A stretch of DNA of 64,000 bases from Plectrocnemia conspersa (taxonomy: Eukaryota; Arthropoda; Insecta; Trichoptera; Polycentropodidae): assembly GCA_009617715.1 (NCBI GenBank), contig VTFK01000242.1, positions 186,001 through 250,000 of the forward strand, in the 5' to 3' direction. Made by a program: the position numbers and the translations under genes. Of the stretch, positions 37,050 through 50,300 are shown piece by piece (position 1 is the first letter of the stretch; every line of letters begins with the position of its first letter). Under the pieces are notes generated by a model. That model worked only from the letters and a program-made list of their open reading frames with translations, made no database searches and was not told where the DNA came from.

Positions 37050-37260
37050 ACGACCGTACATAAACAGAGGTAGCGCAGTACTGACCAAACCGATCTGCAG
37101 CTAAGGTTTCTACCAGCACGCCGATTTTGGAACGTTTCAAAATTTTATTTAGAAGAAAAATTATCAATAGCACTAATATTCCATGTATAAGAGAGTGTAC
37201 GACAAGGAGAGGAACTTTCTCCGACGTTTTTCAACATCTACGAATAATTCCTTTTGAGAA
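37050..37260 (+). pseudogene. Short reverse-transcriptase relic of a second LINE type
   Basis: At 37194-37244 the frame reads SVRQGEELSPTFFNIYE and then a stop. This fits RT motif B of LINEs with the form GVRQGDxLSPTLFNIY, unlike the SGAPQGS form of the 20 kb copy. Flanking residues are out of frame. Only a small fragment survives. Confidence 0.5.
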
Positions 37261-37674
37261 GTGAAATTAAAATTATATTTAACGTGTAAGGACAGTAAGG
37301 ATTAAATTAAAGTAATTTATTATGACTAATATAGAGCCATTCCTACACACACATTTTGAAAACGAAAACATCCAAAGCTTAAAGTACACAAACATACAAT
37401 ATAATGACCTGCATTTTTTTATAATTTACAACAAAAATACAAACTTTCATGGTGGGAATGACAATTAAATCGATATGTTATTTTATATACTTTCATCTTT
37501 AATATACGCTTTTTAAGTTTACAAAAACAAATTGCTTATGGTTCTAAAGTTACAGCTGAAACAAATTTACCTAATCTTTTCCCGTAATCAAAAAACAAAA
37601 CAACATGTTTTTTATCATCCTAAGGATATTTTTGGTTTTTAAAAAACAGTCAAACATATATAGCTAAATGCTAT

Positions 37675-37745
37675 AACAGCTATGGCTAGAACATGGTAAT
37701 TATGCATTTGACATGGTGAATTCGATTCCTGTATATGATAAAAGT
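37675..37745 (+). repeat. Weak tRNA-derived SINE-like fragment
   Basis: TGGCTAGAACATGG (37683-37696) and GAATTCGATTCC (37718-37729) resemble pol III A and B boxes but at short spacing (about 21 bp between them). No body or tail shared with other copies was noted, so support is weak. Confidence 0.25.
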
Positions 37746-38704
37746 TCAATTGAAATGTAGAACCAGAAATTTTCAATTGCTGAATCTACATTTGTTTTTA
37801 TCAATGTTCGTTTTAAAGAGCACACGTAACATTCTATAGTGGATATTATAATTATTTTCTACAAAAATGTGTTTAATCTTTACTACACACATACTACAAA
37901 AATCTGTTACTTTACACATTTTAATTAAATTAATATCTAGCTCATTTAACCGCGCAGCATAGTTTTATTTATTATGCTTTAAACTGTATTTTCCCTTAAT
38001 AAAATAATGTGCTTAGATTACTGTTTAGAACTGTTTGTTTTTCAAAAAAACTACATTTTAAAAAACGCCAAGGTTTACTTGTTCTTGGTTATTTTGATTA
38101 AAAAACTATTAAAAGTTAATTAGTAATAAAAAATTCTTGCGTGTTTTTTAACGTTTTTCGTTCTAATTCAAGTTAATATTGACTTATCAGAAATGAAAAA
38201 AAAAATTCTGTTTGATGACTACGCCACAGTTAGTAGTGAGTCCTCGTATGCAAAAAAATGACGCAAGAAACAATACTATTCTTTGGAACTATTTCATTAA
38301 AAAAAACAATATGTAAATGGATATTATGTTATTTTAACCATTTATTTATCAACTATCTTCATTTCGTGTTTAAAACTAAAAGTATATGTAACTACAAACG
38401 ATTTTCTTTGCAAATCTTTCATTTGTCATTTCTAAGTAATGAAATTATGATTTGAGCTAAAAAAATACACAATCTTTGATATGCAAAAGATGCAAGATGA
38501 AAAAACGAATAATAAATCTAACGTAATTAAAATAAAGTAATCTATTAGAAAAATACATATTTTTAAAATGAAAAGAAAAGTTTTTCTAAATATGAGAGAT
38601 GGAATACACCAAATCAATGAAAACTTGTATAAATTAAACATATTTGATTCATATTTATTTATATAAGCGAAAAATAAATAATCAGTAGGATAGATAGTAA
38701 AGAC

Positions 38705-39546
38705 TAGGGCTTTCGAACCGGGCAGAACCGGAACCGGGTACCCGGTTACCCGCCATGTTTTTCATGGAACCGAAAACCGGATAATTTTTGACGGGTATCC
38801 GGTTAATTTCATTTAAATATTTTTTTCCATTACTTCAAATTAAATGGAAGAGCCGAATCGGCGTTCTTAAACGACTATTGACTTTGAACGACAAAAAAAG
38901 GGACAGCACTTAGCGGCCTATAGATTTGGAGATAAGCGAATACATAGATAAGGATTATTTTGAAAGGATGCAGTTGTAAATAAAAATAAATTTTAATGCG
39001 TTGTAGGGTGAAAATATAACACATTAGATTCGTTAGTGTTTTTAACTTTTTACAAAAAGAACATCACTAAAATAAGCTTTGTTTCCTTACCTACATATAA
39101 TACATATAATAAATACAATCATCTAATTTCTTTTATAATTTTAATAAAATTTATTTCCTCGGTATTTTTCATGTGCAATTTGTATTATTATTGCCAAATA
39201 TGTGTTAAAATAAATATTTCGGTTTTGTACTGTTACACATGTATGTAGTATGTAAGTATATGTATATATGTACCTAACGATGGAATGTAAAAATATTTCG
39301 ATTGAGTAAAGTATTAATAATTACATAATATATTGATTTTATTTCAATACCTTATTTTTTAAAAAATGATATTAGTTATTAAAGTAAAATTAAATATATC
39401 ACGTCATATTTAATCAAAGATTCAAATATAATAAAAATTAGACTCTTAACGGCCTACAAAAATTACCCGGAACCGGACCGGGTACCCGGTTCTTAGACTA
39501 CCCGTAGAACAGGATAATGAATTTGGCCGGGTATTTGGATGCCCTA
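38705..39546. mobile_element. Non-autonomous hAT element (842 bp) with 8-bp target duplication
   Basis: Flanked by GTAAAGAC (38697-38704) and GTAATGAC (39547-39554), 7 of 8 matching. Ends read TAGGGCTTTCGAACCGGG and, on the minus strand, TAGGGCATCCAAATACCCGG. Both subterminal regions contain the palindrome ACCGGGTACCCGGTT with ACCGGAACCGG-like repeats. The interior is AT-rich, without a transposase. The open frame at 39036-39248 looks like chance. Confidence 0.8.
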
Positions 39547-40899
39547 GTAATGACCCGAAAAATTTGAGTTAAGGGCGAGCGTTACATACGTTCTGCATGC
39601 AAATTTGAGTAGTAAATCAGATTTTTTTTTGTGAAATGAGAATTGACATTATTTTCGAGAAATAATTCCCGAGAAGAAACATTTTTTTATTAGCGCAACA
39701 CTCCCAATTAGTGTTGTGCTATTAAAAAATAATCTGAATTAAAATATACCCGTTAAATTTTGTGCGCAATATTCGTTTGCGCAATAATCCGGTCACCAAA
39801 TCAAACGATCTAAAGATACACTATATGGTAAAGCGTCGGAACAATAAAAAACCGATGGAAAAAGGAAGTTTAATTAATTCCTTAGATTATTACAGGCACG
39901 AGTTTATTTGGCACAGGTAAACACGTCACGCACGAGCAAATGCAACGCTTGGACAACCGGAAGTAAAAAAATCTAAAAAGGAAAACCTTAATTGACTTTC
40001 ATTATAAAGCAATTGGGTCATGTGCGTCACATCTAAAACTGCATAATTTTCCTGCTGATATGTATCATTAATTGGGCCAAATAATCTAACTAACTGAAGC
40101 GATACGAATGACACATTACGCGCGTTAAAATTGTTGTGCAAAATTTATCTTGAGTTCAAATTTTCACGGTGAAAAGTTGGCGCGTGAAACGTAAATTACG
40201 ACTTCAACAAACTCCAATTAAAATTTTGAATAACTTTTCAAAACATGATTTACTTACAGTCGCAACCACGCGAAATTATAAGTCAAGTCTTTATAATTTA
40301 ACATCGTGCATTAAGCGTTATTATATATAATAATATTTAGTTATTTTTAGCTCAAACCTACAGATGCCATTTTTACACCTCTCGTGAGATAAACTGAATG
40401 TTATACATTCTTAGACAATGTAATGTATTTCATTTTTTGACCCGTAAAACGCAACGTTGCTGATCAACTTTTGAGTAACAGTTTACGCACTAAAAAACGC
40501 CTATTATTCAAATGAGATTTTAAATTTTCCCACGAAGATAGTAATTTAATATGAACAATGTATGATCATTTTAATTGGTCAAATTATGAATAAATTTACA
40601 ATTACTTTTATTAAAAATAATTAAAATTACTCTTTGAGTTCAATTTTGCCTAAAGCAATTCGGAGCACATTACAATATTATATATTAAGTCCAAACAATA
40701 TATTCATTCGATATATAATGTTCTACAAAATGGTCAGAATTAATGTGCGATATCTTTAAAATATAAATTTACTTTTAATTGTATAATTTTTTATCATCCA
40801 AAATGCACAATACTTTTTTTATAAACATAAATACATACAATATAATATTTTACATTGCTTGGTTAAACCCAAGTATAATAATAGCAAAACTCGATTTTT

Positions 40900-41960
40900 T
40901 TTTATTAAAAAAAACAAATTAAAGATATATTTAAAAAAATCGCTACCCAGTTAAACAAATCTCAACTTAATAAACTGCTCTATTTACTAATTTTAAATGA
41001 AACGTAAATAGTAGTTAATGACTACAGTATCAAAAAAAATGATCTTGTTGGTAAATAAGTGATTTTCAGATAATTTGTATTTTTATTTTAAGAATATTTG
41101 AGTTTTTTAATTTTAACACAATTATTTTACAATTCCCACAAAAAGCTACATAATTTTAATTAATTTTTGTTTAATGATATTGGGAATAGATATTTTGTTA
41201 CTTGATCAAAATGTCACTAAGATCACGCTATGCAGTTAAAAGAGATATAAATTTTAAAATTAAACAGTAGTTTTATTTGAAAACATCAACAAATTCAGCG
41301 CTACGCTGTTAAATAATCTCAATATATTTAAATGTATTTAAAATAATTTTTAGGTTAATTTATGCCTAAATTATTTTAAATGTTTTTGCAGCTATGTAAG
41401 AGGTATTGTTTAAAAATTTGAATACCCTTTTTCTACGAGAATATTCTAAGATTTTGCGTTGACAGGTTAAATGAACCCTAAAATATTTATAAGAAAAATA
41501 ACAGTTCCTGAAAAAATACAAAAACTCACATTATGCAGTTTATTTAAAAGAAATTATTGAAATTCAATAGCATTTTTTGTGACCATTTCAAAAAAAATGA
41601 GCAATAAATTATGTTTAGGAAAATAGTACTTTGTTATTACTAATCATATAAGAAGAAGTTACTCCGCGTGGGAATCGGCAGATTGCAAAAATATATGGAA
41701 GCTTTCCATATAGTTAACCCATAAAATTTGCTTGTCGGCGATTTTTTTTCCTCAAGAAAATCAAGAAGTAAAATTGTGAATTCTTATTTCTCGGGAAATG
41801 AAATACATAAAGAAATAAAAGATTGCTTTAATCAAACAGTATTTTTTAAATATTATAATAAATAAATGTTCTGTTCAAACGAAGGTCGAGTTATTTTTAA
41901 TATATTATAACTTTTGTCTATACTATCCTAGGTTCACTCTGTACAGTTAAAGATTTTTTT
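40900..41960. repeat. Region with degenerate recurring CGCTATGCAGTTAAA-like motifs
   Basis: Related words recur at about 40940 (CGCTACCCAGTTAAA), 41226 (CGCTATGCAGTTAAA), 41300 (CGCTACGCTGTTAAA), 41531 (TTATGCAGTTTATT) and 41942 (CTGTACAGTTAAA), often followed by GAGAT/ATCT and AT-rich sequence. Possible remains of an old tandem or interspersed repeat. No regular period. Confidence 0.3.
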
Positions 41961-42649
41961 TTAATAAATATCAAATATCATTAATTTGTGAAAATATAAA
42001 AATAGAAACCGTACTAATTTTATTAATATAAAAATATTTTTTATTAATACACTTATTTTTTTCGATTTACGCGGTATATATGTTCCAAGTAATATCGTGT
42101 TAATCGAGGCATAGAACGATTTTTTAATAAAATGATCGAATAGTATTTACGTTTATTTTTAACTTATAAAGTACACGAGTAATATCATAAGTTAAAAATG
42201 TAAAAATAAATTAATAACAACTAAATACCAAATCAAAATGTTGCCGAATTATTTTTTTTAATTTTTTATGCATTTATTTTATATTTTTTTTAAAAACGTG
42301 TTTCAGAATTGAAATTATATTACTCGATATTAGTAAATAAGTCATGAAAAAATGTTTTTACTCGTGTTAACGAATACCTACATCACCACGCGTTAAGCTG
42401 GACATTGCCTTAATCGATTTCAAGGAAAACTCAAATGTGTAGTAATGAGTCACCGCAATAAAAGTAAATTTACAAAAACATTATATACACCACATTATTA
42501 ACAAATATATTATCACTTAACTATCTACCTACACCTTAAATTTTAATTGCATTTTTAATCAATACTCATATAGCGGCATAATAATACGAATTCCGTTAAT
42601 CGCGTCTATACATAAACAATATAGATTCCTCGAGCAGATAACCAACGAT

Positions 42650-43400
42650 TTTTCCCAAAAACATAACCTCCATTATTGACTACCGACCGGATTTTCCCAT
42701 GGCCGTTTCGCGCAATCGCCGTAAAAATAGCAACACTCGTACTATCCAAACACTCACCTACCTCACATGCCGGTAAAACGCTTCGACGGAGACAAACAGT
42801 AGATAAAAACTCATCCGAGCCGTTTGTTTACACCGGCTAGTCCGAACAATACAAACCGATCCTGTCACTAAGGCTTTGGTAAATCGATATTGCCCAGTGA
42901 CAGTTTCGTTGACATTCAAACAATAAACAAGTAGCGAAGGAGAGCGCGGCTAATACGAAAATCCAAACATGGCGTAGCTAAATCGCAGCGTTTGTCCAAT
43001 AAAATCCAATAAAAAACTGACGAGTAATGTGGATTTAGGTTTAGAGCACAGTGTTAGATTGTTGGTTTTTAATTTGTTAGATTATTTTCGTGCGTTCCAT
43101 GGTAACCTTTGTCGGAATGTACCGCGTTGTTCGGATTTTGCTGACAGACTGAAAGGGCCACGCCGTGAGCCGTCACAATATAGGGGCTGGTCTATTGTGA
43201 ACACTTGGCCATCGCCATGGTTACAGTATGGCGGGCAACTGAAACGTGTCTAGGTGGCTGAAAACGAGAACGGGTCTCGATTTCAAGGTAACTGATCCAT
43301 TCGATAAGTGAGGGCGAAACAGGGGCGACATACAAGTCAGGATATTTACGGTCTTGGTTTGCCTGATTTTTCACGCAAATCCAAAATAAGAAAACCTTGG
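42650..43400. promoter_or_regulatory. GC-richer island in the intergenic region
   Basis: About 750 bp distinctly richer in GC than its surroundings, without a convincing coding frame (the longest, 43029-43253, has no recognisable family or splice context). May be a distant promoter/first exon or conserved enhancer. Nothing in the sequence decides between these. Confidence 0.2.
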
Positions 43401-44035
43401 GCGAAATCGGTCCGTGGCGAAACTACTGTGACCAATTCGATTGTTATATAACACGCTCTGAACGATTTATAATTATCTGCAAGTTTAAGTAGCTATTGAT
43501 ACAATCTGAAAGTAGTAGTTGTTGCGAACGCAAAGCTTAAATATATGAGCGCAAAGCGTCAAAAGTATACCATAGTATGCATTGCGAATGTATTATTTAT
43601 TTAAATTAAATTAAGAACTTTGTAATTTAACAGACTACCCCAATTCGTCACGATAGTCAAAAACTGATAGTCGGGAACATGATTCTTGAAGTCGTTTCGA
43701 AACCCAAAACAGGAATTTATCGAGAATATTTTGATTGTCAAAAAAACTTTACAGAAGTTAAAAGAACTGCTTAGCGACATAAGGGCTTCCGAAAAACTTT
43801 TTTTGGAATGCGTTATAACGGGCAAATCTGTACCAACTGAATAAGTCAACCAGACATAATGAATACTTGCAAGAAAGTATTATCCACCAGACTGAAAAAG
43901 TCTGAGAATCGGTGACATGTATATTATTAATTATAAATTATCATGTGCTATACAATTTATTTATAATCAATAGATGTCATTGCAGCTGGGTCCATTTTTT
44001 AATAATAGCGCATTTTTATAAAAAAAATTTGAGTG

Positions 44036-44109
44036 CCACTGCCGGGGCTCGGACGCGCAACCTCAGAGTTACTAATCTGAAACGTTACTGACTACGCTAT
44101 TCCGTCCTT
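44036..44109 (-). repeat. tRNA-derived SINE-like copy (pol III A and B boxes, minus strand)
   Basis: Read on the minus strand: GGACGGAATAGCGTAGTCAG (A box TAGCGTAGTCAG), an anticodon-like arm CAGA-loop-TCTG, then GCGTCCGAGCCCC (B box). Acceptor and T stems do not pair, so it is not a working tRNA. The layout is typical of tRNA-derived SINE heads. Confidence 0.55.
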
Positions 44110-44479
44110 ATGATCAATACATATAAATAAATTATACTTAACATACATACATCTAAAATTGGAGTTATAGAATTCAAAATAAACATATTTCGATGACACT
44201 TCAACGTGATCTCAACCGCCTTAGCAACTCAAAATTGGACTCGTTTAAAATATTTGTGGTACTCTGAGACACTAATTAAGAAATCGTTTTCGTTTATAAA
44301 CATTATAAATTAATTTCTTAAATTAAAAAAAAATGGAAAATACTTACCTAAGCTTAGATATTTTTCTAAAATAAAATCGGTATGTAATAAAATAAACAAA
44401 TGAATTTTATTTTACCTCTGATTCAATAATAAGAACACAAATAACAAAAGATTTTTGTAAGACTGTGTATCTTCAATTG

Positions 44480-44704
44480 ACTTCCAACCTTTATTTTCAC
44501 CAGGGAAGATGACTGGACGACGGATGAATTCGCACCTGGTATGACGCGTTTTAGTAATTTCTTTGCGTTTTTGTTGAAATTCAGCAGTTTTGGAACAAAT
44601 TTGGCTGCTACTCGTTTTACATCCAAATTGTATGTCAAAATTGTTCTTCGCGAACCTTTTAAAATGTAAAACTCCCTAATATTGATTTTACGTTTATTTA
44701 GCAC
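44480..44704 (-). pseudogene. Decayed mariner-type transposase fragment
   Basis: The frame contains RVAAKFVPKLLNFN and, shortly after, LLKRVIPGAN. In mariner transposases a segment of about 20 residues separates these two blocks, and the second continues into the first catalytic Asp (TGDE). Here the spacer is deleted and the Asp is lost (PGAN). Terminal repeats were not located. Confidence 0.65.
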
Positions 44705-47330
44705 AATGTTCTTAATATTTTAATCGGTGTTCGATATGCTTAGCTGCACATCTCTCTTGTCATCTTTAACGATTTCTCAACCCTCTTGTAAACGTATAAT
44801 CATTTATGAACCTTTCTTTAGTTTAGTCACAATATTAACGCCAAATTAAAACAAGATATTTCGGTATTTTTTAAATAAATGAATCGCTGAGCGTGACAAA
44901 ATGAGTTATCAAACACAAACTACGCATCCAATGTGGCTGACAATTGACATGCGCATCAAATATTGTCGTATTTTTGCTTAAGATAACGCTTGTTATTTAA
45001 TGTTATTTTTTTAAATATCATATTTATAACATACACCTCTTAAATTTTTCGAGGAACGGTAGTTGATGTTGATGCAGAATAATCGCTGTGATCGACACTT
45101 TAAAAGTTTCTATTAATCCTATGACTAATAGTAAAAATACATATTTTTTTTCTGTCAATGACATATTGGGACGGGTGAGTCATTTCACTCGTTTTTACGA
45201 TAAGCAAATTCACGGACAAAAGCCGAAATAAGAGTGGTTATGAAATATTCGTTTGCCATTTTTTCTATCTTAATTATTTGATATTCTGTGGTACTTTTAC
45301 ATCGGTTAAACAATCTTATCTGCCAATTAAGCTCCATTGTAGTATTTTGTCTTGAAAGTCTCGAAAGTGATGATCGCTGTGAGACAGCATAATACTTACA
45401 GAAAAATGTTCTAATTGAACAATGGCTTGCAATATCTGTTCTGTATTTTCCAAATAGTGAAAGAATGTGCTTATGTTTTTGTATTGATAAAATTTTAGTT
45501 TAAGACATGTAACATAATCAAGATTCCATGTTAGTTGTGTATTTCAGGCAAGTCATAGTTTTTATTATTAAAATAAATTATCGTTCCATTTTCGTCCATT
45601 TGGTTTCGTGTAGTATATAAAATGAGTACTATATGGACTTAGTAGAACTCATTTAGAAACGTTGACATATAAGCAAATAATAACAAGGAAAACTTGCCGC
45701 AAATGATTACTTTCAATTCTATGAAACGACGTGAAAACTGGTTGGAGATAAACGGATGTGAAATTCCGTTAGCATTCAATGATTTTCGTATCTTGAATAG
45801 CTAGATAAATCAATATGTTGTAAAACAAATTCTTTTGGAACAATATACGTATTATTTGTTCATTAATTATTATTGTTTATGATATTGTGGAGTGCCACAA
45901 TTTAGGCGACACTCTACAAGAGAGCAACATTCATTATTCGGTGGACCACGACGAGAGCGCACCGGCTGTCAGTTTCTTGTCCGTCGAGCATCAATTTAAT
46001 TACTGATAATCATGTAACTAATATAATAACTTCATTAAAATACTACTGCAGCGGCCCAATCTATGTATAATTCCTCCCCCCCTCCCCATCAGCATCCGTC
46101 CATCAAGTTGTTTGAAAACCTTTTCCTTTAAATAACCACAAAAAATGTCACATAGATTTCACTGATATAAAACAGAGCTTTATCGCTACTCAGAAGATTT
46201 GGGCCTCTGCGGTTGACGTGACTTTCCTCATTTAATTCTTAAGCTAGTTAATTTGTAATAATGGAGTTTAAATCAGTATGTATAATCAGTGTCAAAGCAT
46301 GTTTATGAGCGGAACTCGTTGATGATAGTTAGATGCTGTAACTGCTTCCTAATTTTCTGGCATTTTAACGGTCCTAAGTATACTAGGTGATGTTCTTCTT
46401 AGCGTGGAAAATTTGTTTTCAAATGCATAGCGTGTACCTAACGCTGCGTCATTCTCGCAGAACGATTGTTCTCATAATACGCTTAAACAACAAATCTCTG
46501 ATATTCACCGATCCAACTTATGATAGGTGCTGAAAACGGCAAATTCTTATTTACAGAATTAATCTTACTATATCTCTCTATGCCCTCTATAACCCATACA
46601 GTGCCCTTTAAAATATGGAAGTGCTCTATGCTCCACCTTTTATAAACGATGTTTACGTGTTGCACGTATTTCTTCCCTTATATAATTCTTAAGAATTTTG
46701 TTATATGTTTAGGGTTGGTGAAAAAGGCATTCTTTTCCACCAATATATTGCATTCCTCACACACAAAAAATAGTTTGAGCAGAAATGAGAAATTTACAAA
46801 ATCCATAGTTGAGATTTCTACCATAAAACTTGAGGATTTTTAAAGAAATGAAAATAATAAATTGACTAATATGTTAATAATAGAAATTATATAATTGATA
46901 ATATAAACATTGCTAATTTTAAAATATTTTTTTACTATTTCCTAGTTTTGCTTAAATCTATTTTTTACTTGAAATTTTAGGATTTCTTGGAACATTTGTA
47001 TAAATTAGTTTAATTAACAAAAGTGTGCATTTTATGATTTATTATAAATTATCTTATATAATAATACATTAATAAATGGCAATACAATGTATAATAACAT
47101 TGAACGGTATGATGTTAGTGTTACCGTTTTTAGACTAAACTTACACCCACAAGGGCAAAGTTATGAAAATTATGACAGAACCAAATTATTGACAAAAACG
47201 TTTAAAATACATATATAACATATTTTTGCATCTAACTGTGTATTAAATATGATCATGTTATTGACGTTTTTTTACAAATAATAGAAAGAAACGCAGTGTA
47301 CAATTTTTCAGTAATGAAATTCTATATTGC

Positions 47331-50300
47331 TTATGCTGTTTTATTATCGTCCTTAATTTCACTATTCGGACACTTACCATAAATGTGTCTTTTGCAACCT
47401 GGCAAACAAGTTATTTTCACGATTACTTCGATCTTCGGAGTTTCTTCATTTACATCATCCAAACTTATTCGCGAAGCAAAGTGAACTTTAGGTTTTTGGG
47501 TGGTAGTAGTAGGTGGTGGTTTTCTTTCAAACCCACCGTAAATCCTCGAAACGCCTAAACACTCAACAACGAGGGTCGATTCGTTAACTCCGAAAACCCT
47601 ACGAGTGTCGTGGTCGCAAGCAGCCCCAAGTTTTACGCAATTATTTTTCATATTGACTTTTCCGCTCCTGGTGCAATGGTCGTATTTGCAAACGGCAGTA
47701 AAACCATCCTTGTCCAGGACGAGTATTTCGTATTTTTTGCACGGTCCTTTCTCAAAAGCAGCGTAGCAAGCCTCGTCATCAGTGTTGAAGATGTAACCTA
47801 AATAAAAATAAACATAAGATTTAATTTCAGTATCACAAAACATAATATGTATACCATGATAATAAAAACATAATGATTTTTGTATTTCACAAAAATAAAT
47901 ATATAAACAATCAAGAAAATGTCATGATAAAAATATAATGACTATAAGATAAATAATATGTTAACACTCGTTTACAACACAATGTGCATATGATTTAATT
48001 TATCGATTTTAAAAATAAAAAATCGATGTTCACCCTAAGATTACCGAACCTTTTGATAATAAATATCGACGATATATATATATAATATATTTACCTCTTA
48101 AAAAAATACTCTAAATTCAATTATGAGGTCGGATCAGGCAATTTTTCTAAAGTATCAAAAGCCGATATATTCGGCAATCAAAGGGTTAATATTAAAATAA
48201 CAACAGGATGATGAGCATACAATAATTGCCCTAGATAAGTTTCAACTATGTATCACTACTGTTGGCTATAAGTTGATAACATAATCTAAGCTACGGATTT
48301 TAATCTACATAACTATCTTGTTATTCCTCATAATTTATTACCATAGGGCAAGGTTGCGAGTTCTAATTTTTCGCTTGTTCATAACGTCTTAAAATAAACA
48401 ATTAACTTATATTATGAAGTTATATTTATACGATCAAAATAATAATCAATAAATAATATCTCCATACCTGGCCTGCAATCGCACACATAGTCGTTATCTA
48501 CATCTCCTGGGTAGTAATATTCATTTTTGCCGCACAAACCCGGTTTTGATATGACGCTATTGTTCTGAAAAGAAAATATAATGTTGATTTCTTTATTTAT
48601 TTTACAACATAAATATCAATTAATTTTGATTAAATGGTGTATTATACGTGCTGCATATCTCTTTAGATTAAATGGGTTATAGCAGAGCTTTTTTGTGGAA
48701 CGCGTTCCGGCACACTTTTTTAATGTATTTTTAAAATTTCAAAATCAATTGATACTGAATACACTTGCGTAGCGATGGACAATCTACGAAACATTTTATT
48801 GTTAAAGTTTAAAAATGAGTAAAAATTCCAGTTACTTCTCAACCGCAGGTCCTACTAAAAAAGTCCAAATCAATAACAGAAACGATGACAGAAAATATGG
48901 AAATATTGGTGCAAGTTGATGATTATGAATTATCTCAAGCTAATCTTGATGAGCAAGACCAAATTCAAAATGATTGGCAGGATCTTTTTGATCATTAAAT
49001 TTTTTTTAATTTTGCTCATATACAAAATGAAACTTGTGCTACACACCTTGCAGAAACGTTGAAACTCTTGGAACTAAAACGACGATAGGAATGAAAATTT
49101 CCAAAGAATGGAAACAATGAAACCGCATATTTCGGGAAAGATAGAAAGCTATTTAGCTCACTTAAAAAAAATTCGATCAGTTAAATTATATTTTCGCTAG
49201 TAGAAATATGTATCTTTTGGTAAAAATGTATTTGAACTTCACTAAATGTAACTTCACTGAAAAATACAACCATTTATACATCGTATGTAAAAATATTGAT
49301 AGGTATGTAAATGTATATAATATATTACTACGCGTGGAAAAGTTGAAACCATATAATTTTACTAGCACCTGCCAGATAAATTCGATTTATACTAGTAAAA
49401 ATATATAAATATACCGGTGAAAATGTATTCCAAAATTATTTCATTGGAATGACATATTTCTAAAAATATTTTTGGGATAGATTCAAGGCTGATTTTCTAG
49501 ATTTTCTTTGAGGAAGAATTTTTAGTTTGGAATAAGGGACGATATTTCATATTTTTCCAGGGAGAGGTGGACAAAATTTAGCCAGTCAGTGATCGTTTTT
49601 AAATAATATTTTGATTACATTAAAATTCACAGTATTTCATTAAATGACATGTATTTTTCCGACCAAATTCAAGAAAAGGCAAATGCCCCGACCTGCCCCC
49701 CCCCCCCCCCATCAAATAAGGTTCCTAATATTTGACCATGGATGTACTGCAGCTGCTGTAAATTTCACATCACGAATTTTTTCAATAAATGATCCTTCTA
49801 CTGACTCGAAAACATTTTATTCCACGTTGAAAGAGTCAATTGAAAAAATGCACTTTGGGCTCGCGTATTTAACAAAAAATATTTATGTTCAGTTGACATT
49901 TAGAAAGATGGAAATTAGAAACATGTCAGCAAGACTACCACTAAACGAAAAAAATGATTCATGGATTTTGCGAATACATTCTCGAAAAGACCAATAGTTT
50001 TGGCACTTTTGTTCATCAAACTCGTCGGATAACTTTTGCCACTTTTCGTTCCTTCAAAATACGTTGATCTGTCTTGTATCCTTTCAAAATCTGTTTCTCA
50101 GATTTCATTCAGCCATAGACACACGAACACTAAAAAATTTGTCAGACGAGAATTAGTTAAACTTTTCAAATCACTATAAACTTTTATTCAAATATATAAT
50201 ATTTAACTTTAGATTTGACATGTCTAGAGTAAATAGAAAAAATATAATATTTTTTTTAATTGTTTATGCATTTTGAGGCATAGGAAAAACTGCCTTAAAT

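Larger units (their letters stand above)
30624..47330. other. Long intergenic region between the ankyrin gene and the first secreted-protein gene
   Basis: About 16.7 kb without a protein-coding gene that I can support. It contains the long-TIR element, LINE relics, SINE-like copies, a hAT element, a mariner relic and GC-richer islands, each listed separately. Stretches such as 32.4-34.8, 39.6-40.9 and 44.7-47.3 kb are AT-rich with nothing I recognise. Confidence 0.7.

Noticed and set aside
40900..41960. CRISPR array or regular tandem repeat
   Set aside because: Motif copies are degenerate and irregularly spaced, and the genome is eukaryotic.
43029..43253. 74-codon frame
   Set aside because: No family, no splice context; GC-rich composition explains the openness.
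44036..44109. tRNA gene
   Set aside because: A and B boxes are present but acceptor and T stems do not pair; treated as a SINE head.
48020..48190. Complete second piggyBac-like MITE
   Set aside because: A right end with TTAA is visible at 48186-48189 but no matching left end was found.
49644..49997. 117-codon frame in the intron of paralogue A
   Set aside because: Crosses a 15-C homopolymer, no recognisable family, no splice context.
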